This document shows positions 63,116-64,000 of a stretch of DNA of 64,000 nucleotides, in pieces (the first letter of the stretch is position 1; every line of letters begins with the position of its first letter). The notes under the pieces are model-generated. The model worked only from the letters and a program-made list of their open reading frames with translations. It was not told the origin of the DNA and ran no database searches. Origin of the DNA: Panopea generosa (lineage: Eukaryota; Mollusca; Bivalvia; Adapedonta; Hiatellidae). The position numbers were made by a program, and so were the translations under genes. The stretch spans positions 50,372,250 through 50,436,249 of the forward strand of contig CM055895.1 in NCBI GenBank assembly GCA_029582155.1. Reading direction: 5' to 3'.

Positions 63116-64000
63116 ATAAATCTAATCTAAATCAACACCACGATGTCAAAAGCAACGTTTTTGCGATATAACAATGTTTGACTGATTCGGAGATAGTATT
63201 ATTTTTACATTTCTGCTGTGACAATTTTGGGTAGCTATTTGGATTATCAATGCCAAGAAATATGACAAAGTGGAAGGACCGTTGACTTGTAGACCATTTA
63301 CATGTGAAGAACACATGCAATATATTTTTAGCGAATAGTCAAGACAGGTGGAAGGAAGGTACTTTATATGAAAATCCACAATTTTAAAGATATATCTTAT
63401 ATCTTTGGTCGTTCTGAAAGAGAGGCAGTTTTTGGTTAATATGGTACCCACCACACCCTAGATCCACTAGTGGAGAACCTATCTGTTTTTGTTGAGTTTG
63501 TTTTGTTTTTATTTGTTGAAGTCAAATATCAAAACGTGGGATATTGGATTAAATCATCCAGAAAATAATCAGCTGTAAATATAGCGAACATAGTACTTCA
63601 TAACGATTGGTAGATAAAATAAGACATACCTATAGATAAATCCAAATATAGATTTCTATTTATAAACGGCAAATCAAATGACACGTATACATTTACGGAC
63701 GGATATACACAATTACGCTTAACCACGCTTCCGAACAGAGGATATTTAGGGTATATTCAGATTAATTCAATCTGATATATCTGCAGAACGATACACACAT
63801 ATATATATATATATATACATATTTATATACATTTACATTTACAAGTAGTTTTAATTTTTTAGAATTTTAATGAATAAAGACAGTTAAGAAAGTTTAACTT
63901 TTTTCGTTCAAACGTCCAGATCGAGACAGGCTTGGTCCCAATCGTACATACTCGGCAAACTCCGTCATCTTCGGTATTACGTAATAATAGCCAAGGTGTT
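63116..64000. other. Right end of window, no gene recognised
   Basis: AT-rich, with a short TA microsatellite at 63798-63820. The open frames (up to 102 codons) have no family I know and biased AT-driven composition. Confidence 0.5.

Overview
This is a eukaryotic nuclear window, AT-rich, with intron-containing genes, GT-AG junctions and many short non-autonomous repeats. The repeat types (tRNA-derived SINEs, TTAA- and TA-flanked MITEs, and elements with a terminal hairpin and a 140-170 bp tandem core) look like those of marine bivalves. A bivalve mollusc is my best inference; the species cannot be read from the sequence.

Three host genes are supported. (1) ZSWIM8 (EBAX-1 in worms), minus strand, from its ATG at 30266 leftwards past the window edge. 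Sixteen coding exons are visible, about 1,183 codons; the C-terminal third or more lies off the left end. It is the substrate receptor of a cullin-RING E3 ligase that drives target-directed microRNA decay and neuronal protein quality control. (2) RPS14 (uS11), plus strand, four coding exons at 31642-39080, complete at 151 aa, with a probable short non-coding TOP exon near 30608. RPS14 and ZSWIM8 are head to head with only about 340 bp between the ZSWIM8 ATG and the putative RPS14 start. (3) A Rac1-type Rho GTPase, minus strand, five coding exons at 61830-54056, complete at 191 aa and ending in a CKLL prenylation box.

Layout: 1-30 kb holds ZSWIM8, with an 11.4 kb first intron full of repeats. 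30.3-30.6 kb is the shared promoter. 30.6-39.1 kb is RPS14. 39.15-49.7 kb is a dense nest of elements inserted into one another, with no host gene. 49.7-54 kb is quiet intergenic DNA or Rac 3' UTR. 54-61.8 kb is Rac. 61.8-64 kb is its upstream region with a SINE.

The points most worth attention are: a phase-preserving 69 nt candidate cassette exon in ZSWIM8 just before the SWIM zinc finger; a single extra base in ZSWIM8 exon 13 that breaks the frame; an irregular exon 14/15 junction; and a group of repeat elements that share terminal hairpins but carry unrelated tandem cores. One of these families carries a nuclear-receptor-like AGGTCAAGGTCA motif in nearly every unit. No CRISPR array, bacterial operon, retrovirus-like element or free-standing tRNA gene was found.
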